10,388 bases of DNA from Actinomycetota bacterium (GTDB lineage: Bacteria > Actinomycetota > Thermoleophilia > Solirubrobacterales > Thermoleophilaceae), in the NCBI GenBank assembly GCA_005885165.1, contig VAXR01000092.1:1-10388 (forward strand), written 5' to 3'. A program made the position numbers and the translations under genes. The notes below the pieces were generated by a model. The model did no database searches. It was not told the DNA's origin and saw only the letters and a list, made by a program, of their open reading frames with translations. This document shows positions 5,953 to 10,388 of this stretch, piece by piece (position 1 is the first letter of the stretch; each line of letters opens with the position of its first letter).

Positions 5953-6818
5953 TAGACCGTCCGGCAGCGGTGCCGCGGCACCGCCTTGTAGCGAGGCTCC
6001 TGGCCGCGGTTCCAGAGCCAGGTGTCGAGGACGCGCGGGGGCACCGAAATCAGCTCCGCGATCAGCTCTGCCGCGTGCACGGCGCAGGCCCGGATCTCGC
6101 GCTCCTCGCCGCCCGGTTCGAGCAGCTCGGCGCGGTCGATCCGCGCCGCGAGATAGTCGTCGTACACGAGCACGCCGTCCACGCGCAGCACGTGCGGGAC
6201 CAGGTTGTCCGCGAAGATCGTCAGGCGGTCGAGGTCGTCGAACTCGGCGACGCCGGCGAGCGCGAGGTCGTTGGGCACGATCTGGGCGCGCTTCCAGAAG
6301 CCGCGGTCGTCGAAGAACCGCATCCCCGCAGCGAGCTGCTCCGCCAGCCGCTCGGCCGAGCCGTTCGCCGCGGCGACGGCGTCGAGCGCCGAGCGGTCGC
6401 CGAGCCAGCGGCCCAGGTCGTTGAGCGCTGTTGCGTAGAGCGCCATCAGCTCGTGGTCCGGCTCCTGCCCGAGGACGCGCGCAACCGAGGCCGCGTCCAG
6501 TGCCCGGAGCTCGTCGTTCGACCACGGCCCCTCCGCCCGGAACCGATCCGCCAGCGCCCACGCGACCGTGTAGTAGCCGGACGCGCCCGGGCGCTTGCGC
6601 AGCGTGGGGAACCAGCCCGACCCGAAGTTGATCGCGTCGAGCGTGAGCAGATAGGTCGCGACGTCCTCCGGAGGGCCCTCGAGGTAGTGCCGCTCGGGGT
6701 CGAGCGCCGGCTCCGGACCGGGCGCGATCCGATCGAGCCGATCGAGGTCGATCCGCACCGAGCGCGCGCCGGCCGCGATCTCGGCGCACGCGCTCCGAAC
6801 CTCGTCGCAGAGCCCCAC
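5946..6818 (-). CDS. Queuosine salvage protein (DUF2419/Qng1, queuosine 5'-phosphate N-glycosidase)
   Basis: Characterised members of this family hydrolyse queuosine 5'-phosphate to free the base queuine for reuse in tRNA modification. The 290-residue protein has YLLTLDAINFGSGWFP (56-71), corresponding to the eukaryotic LLLDALNF region. It also has IFADNLVPHVL (201-211), the ADxxVP segment whose Asp (204) lies in the ligand pocket of relatives. EIRACAVHAAELI (241-253), LDTWLWNRG (264-272) and the characteristic C-terminal RHRCRTVYY (282-290) complete the match. The LRKRPGASGYYTVA segment (73-86) appears typical of the bacterial branch. The start is GTG at 6818, read from the minus strand, with TACGCT 6 bases upstream. 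It converges on the oxidoreductase gene with a 7-base overlap and diverges from pcrA. No tgt, queuine transporter or queuosine-synthesis gene is in view, so a salvage role rests on family knowledge. Confidence 0.87.
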   Translation of the reverse strand: MGLCDEVRSACAEIAAGARSVRIDLDRLDRIAPGPEPALDPERHYLEGPPEDVATYLLTLDAINFGSGWFPTLRKRPGASGYYTVAWALADRFRAEGPWSNDELRALDAASVARVLGQEPDHELMALYATALNDLGRWLGDRSALDAVAAANGSAERLAEQLAAGMRFFDDRGFWKRAQIVPNDLALAGVAEFDDLDRLTIFADNLVPHVLRVDGVLVYDDYLAARIDRAELLEPGGEEREIRACAVHAAELIAELISVPPRVLDTWLWNRGQEPRYKAVPRHRCRTVYY

Positions 6819-6824
6819 CCAGCC

Positions 6825-6830
6825 AGCGTA
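6825..6830 (-). promoter_or_regulatory. Predicted -10 box (TACGCT, minus strand) for the queuosine-salvage gene
   Basis: Read on the minus strand, TACGCT is followed by 6 bases and then the GTG at 6818. Taking the last T as -7 puts transcription exactly at the G of GTG, a strictly leaderless arrangement. It faces away from the pcrA box at 6850-6855, with 19 bases between the two hexamers. Confidence 0.55.
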
Positions 6831-6849
6831 GGGCGCCCGATCGCAGGTC

Positions 6850-6855
6850 TATGCT
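6850..6855 (+). promoter_or_regulatory. Predicted -10 box (TATGCT) for the PcrA/UvrD helicase gene
   Basis: TATGCT lies 10 bases before the ATG at 6866, and a start of transcription is expected near 6862. It overlaps the alternative ATG at 6851, so 6866 is the better start if the box is real. The palindrome GGGCGCCC (6831-6838) sits between this box and the opposing one. Confidence 0.55.
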
Positions 6856-6865
6856 CGGCTGCCCG

Positions 6866-9079
<2,214 letters not shown>

Positions 9080-9095
9080 ACGCGCGCCGCCCAGG

Positions 9096-9101
9096 TACGC
9101 T
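9096..9101 (+). promoter_or_regulatory. Predicted -10 box (TACGCT) for the two-gene membrane protein unit
   Basis: TACGCT is identical to the minus-strand box of the queuosine-salvage gene and lies 7 bases before the GTG at 9109. The expected transcription start is 9108. It occupies the 29-base gap after pcrA, suggesting that the two small membrane proteins are transcribed separately from the helicase. Confidence 0.5.
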
Positions 9102-9108
9102 CCCGGGC

Positions 9109-9642
9109 GTGGACGTGAGGAGGCTGCGGCCGGAGGAGATGCTCGCCGGCGTGTCCGGCGGAGTGCTCCTCGTGGCGCTGTTCCTGCCCTGGTACCGGTT
9201 CGGTAAGTCCGGTCCCGACTACACCGGCTGGGAGTCCTTCAGCGCGCTCGACGTCCTCCTCGCGGTGGTCGCGGCGATGGCGATCGGGCTGGCGTTGATG
9301 ACCGCGGTTCAGCCGACCGCGGCGGTGTCGATTGCGCTCGCGTCGTTGCTGGCGCTCGTCGGCCTCGTCGCGTCCGGGCTCACGGCCGCCCGGGTCTTCT
9401 CGCCTCCATATCTCCATCCGCACGTCATCCCGGCGGTCGCGCTGCCGAGCCGTCACTTCGCACACACGAGCCGCGAGTACGCAGCCTGGCTGGGGTTGGC
9501 CGGGTGCATCGGCGCGACGTTTGCGGCGCTCGTCGCCATGCGCGACCAGAGCTACCCCCGCACCGTGCGCAAGGCATCGCGGCACGACGTCGAGGCGCTG
9601 CCTGCGCCGCCGGCGGACAGCGGCGCGGAGAGCCGGTCGTGA
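9109..9642 (+). CDS. Small four-span membrane protein of unknown function
   Basis: I do not recognise a named family. The 177-residue product has a short cytosolic N-terminus (MDVRRLRPEEM) and a first span with GVLLVALFLPWYRFG (17-31). A loop of polar and aromatic residues follows (DYTGWESFSALD), then two adjacent spans (about 45-65 and 73-95). A histidine-containing external loop comes next (LHPHVIPAVALPSRHFAHTSREY), then a fourth span (about 124-145) and a charged tail. The FLPWY-plus-WESFS pattern is one I associate with small membrane proteins of Thermoleophilia; this is memory, not a search. The start is set at GTG 9109 because a -10 box precedes it by 7 bases and the first span begins soon after. 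The downstream gene overlaps its stop (GTGA), so the two products may act together. Confidence 0.75.
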   Translation: MDVRRLRPEEMLAGVSGGVLLVALFLPWYRFGKSGPDYTGWESFSALDVLLAVVAAMAIGLALMTAVQPTAAVSIALASLLALVGLVASGLTAARVFSPPYLHPHVIPAVALPSRHFAHTSREYAAWLGLAGCIGATFAALVAMRDQSYPRTVRKASRHDVEALPAPPADSGAESRS

Positions 9643-10286
9643 CGTTCCTGCGACTCAGCCGCTGGAACGTGATCGCCTTCGTGGCGGCGCTCGCGCTCCT
9701 GTTCACGATGTCCCAGATCTGGTGGACGACCCACCAGGCCCAGGAGTGCCGCCGGGGCGAGCGGCTGCAGACCCCGCCCGCCGCGCTGAGAGGCCCCCAG
9801 TCGGATCAGTTCGGGCGCGACATACGGCAGTCCGCGCGGAACTGCGCCGCAAAGGGGGAGCGAAACGCCTGGCAGGCGGACGGTGCCGTTGACCGCCTGA
9901 TGCTCGTCGTGCTGCTCGCCGCGATCGGCGCGGCCATGGTGGCGGCGTTCATGCGCGCGGCCGACCGGCGCGTGGCGCCGCCGAGAACGCCGAGCGCCGT
10001 GGCCGCCGTGGCCGGGCTCACCGGGGCCCTGCTGCTCCTCTACCGGATCCTTCAGCCGCCCGGGCCGAACTCGGGTGCGGTGGTGAAGGGCGCCGCGTGG
10101 GTGGGACTCGTGCTGGTGGCGATCCTGGCGCTGGCGGCGCGGATTGCCGCGGTGGCGGAGCGGGAGGCTCCGGCGGTCAGCTCAGGCGCTCCTGGTGAGC
10201 TGGCGGATGCTGGTGAGGCGACGAAGGGGTCGGGTCCGGATGCCGAAGCGGGACCCGGCGCCGAGCCCGAGCCGGCCCCGAGCTAA
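9639..10286 (+). CDS. Small four-span membrane protein with acidic Pro/Ala tail, unknown function
   Basis: The GTG at 9639 overlaps the previous TGA, so translation is probably coupled. The 215-residue product has a membrane span at about 12-29, followed by an external region of about 55 residues. That region has two cysteines (CRRGERL at 37 and ARNCAAKGE around 69) that could form a disulfide if they face outside. Three more spans follow (about 86-108, 120-140 and 149-168), with YRILQPPGPNSG between the last two. The C-terminal 40 residues are low-complexity and acidic (GPDAEAGPGAEPEPAPS), probably disordered and cytosolic. No family was recognised. Like its neighbour it seems to be a lineage-specific membrane protein, and the overlap suggests a two-component membrane complex, which is inferred only. 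Confidence 0.72.
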   Translation: MTFLRLSRWNVIAFVAALALLFTMSQIWWTTHQAQECRRGERLQTPPAALRGPQSDQFGRDIRQSARNCAAKGERNAWQADGAVDRLMLVVLLAAIGAAMVAAFMRAADRRVAPPRTPSAVAAVAGLTGALLLLYRILQPPGPNSGAVVKGAAWVGLVLVAILALAARIAAVAEREAPAVSSGAPGELADAGEATKGSGPDAEAGPGAEPEPAPS

Positions 10287-10320
10287 GGTCCAGCCGGCTA
10301 AGGACGGAGGAACCTTCCTG

Positions 10321-10347
10321 CATTTTGGTCGCAGGACGACCAAAATG
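10321..10347. repeat. Perfect 11-bp inverted repeat / hairpin, possible REP-like element or bidirectional terminator
   Basis: CATTTTGGTCG (10321-10331) and CGACCAAAATG (10337-10347) are perfect reverse complements around the loop CAGGA. The T4 and A4 runs make the stem far more AT-rich than the surrounding DNA. It lies 34 bases after the stop of the last gene. No T-tract follows (TCGGAAAGCC), so it is not a textbook terminator, although it could work in both directions. The loop sequence can also pair with bases upstream (TCCTGC at 10316-10321 with GCAGGA at 10331-10336), giving an alternative, mutually exclusive fold. Bases 10287-10388 otherwise hold no gene that I can support. Confidence 0.6.
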
Positions 10348-10388
10348 TCGGAAAGCCTGTTTGGGCAACTCGTGGCGCGGCCGGCTAG

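Noticed and set aside
10177..10368. Minus-strand open frame of 63 codons covering the terminal hairpin
   Set aside because: It runs antisense to the low-complexity tail of the membrane protein and across a perfect hairpin; no coding signal was seen.
10291..10388. GCCGGCTA occurring at 10293-10300 and again at the window end
   Set aside because: An 8-base GC-rich match over 100 bases is not enough to call an attachment site or target duplication, and no mobile-element gene is present.

Overview
The window looks like chromosomal DNA of a very GC-rich actinobacterium. Several features suggest the Thermoleophilia (Gaiellales/Solirubrobacterales-like): strong G/C bias at third codon positions, a luciferase-like (probably F420-using) oxidoreductase, an actinobacterial-type PcrA/UvrD helicase, GTG starts, and apparently leaderless genes. 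This placement is inferred from style and was not tested by search. Genes are tightly packed, with no gene-free stretch above about 100 bases. No tRNA, rRNA, CRISPR array or insertion sequence was recognised.

Layout. Bases 1-300 hold the C-terminal two thirds of an Rrf2-family regulator cut by the window edge. Bases 319-1620 encode a multi-pass GT-C (family 39-like) glycosyltransferase. Bases 1666-2312 carry a membrane-anchored, histidine-rich protein gene broken near its 3' end by a frameshift, and probably by a small deletion as well. The break lets the original frame run open into the next gene. Bases 2350-5043 are a compact sulfur/cysteine operon: cysteine synthase, a TusA-like sulfur carrier, a MoeB/ThiF-type E1-like adenylyltransferase and serine O-acetyltransferase. 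The first three genes are joined by ATGA overlaps and the fourth follows after 2 bases. A luciferase-like monooxygenase gene (5065-5952) trails the operon. On the minus strand, 5946-6818 encodes a queuosine-salvage (DUF2419/Qng1) protein. Divergently from it runs a PcrA/UvrD helicase (6866-9079). Two overlapping genes for small multi-pass membrane proteins (9109-10286) follow. The window ends with a striking 27-base perfect hairpin of AT-rich composition (10321-10347).

How the parts work together. CysE would make O-acetylserine and CysK would replace its acetate with sulfur. TusA and the E1-like protein suggest that sulfur may arrive on a protein carrier rather than only as free sulfide. The Rrf2 regulator upstream belongs to the family of CymR, the cysteine regulator of Firmicutes, which works in complex with CysK. 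It could therefore control this locus, although two unrelated genes lie between.

The most general signal is regulatory. All six genes that are not tightly coupled to an upstream gene have a TAnnCT box (a -10 hexamer of the TANNNT type) 6-10 bases before their start codon. The coupled genes and the oxidoreductase gene lack it. This places the expected transcription start 0-4 bases before the start codon, so these mRNAs are probably leaderless, and the boxes divide the window into transcription units. At the qng1/pcrA divergence the two boxes lie so close that the two promoters should exclude each other.
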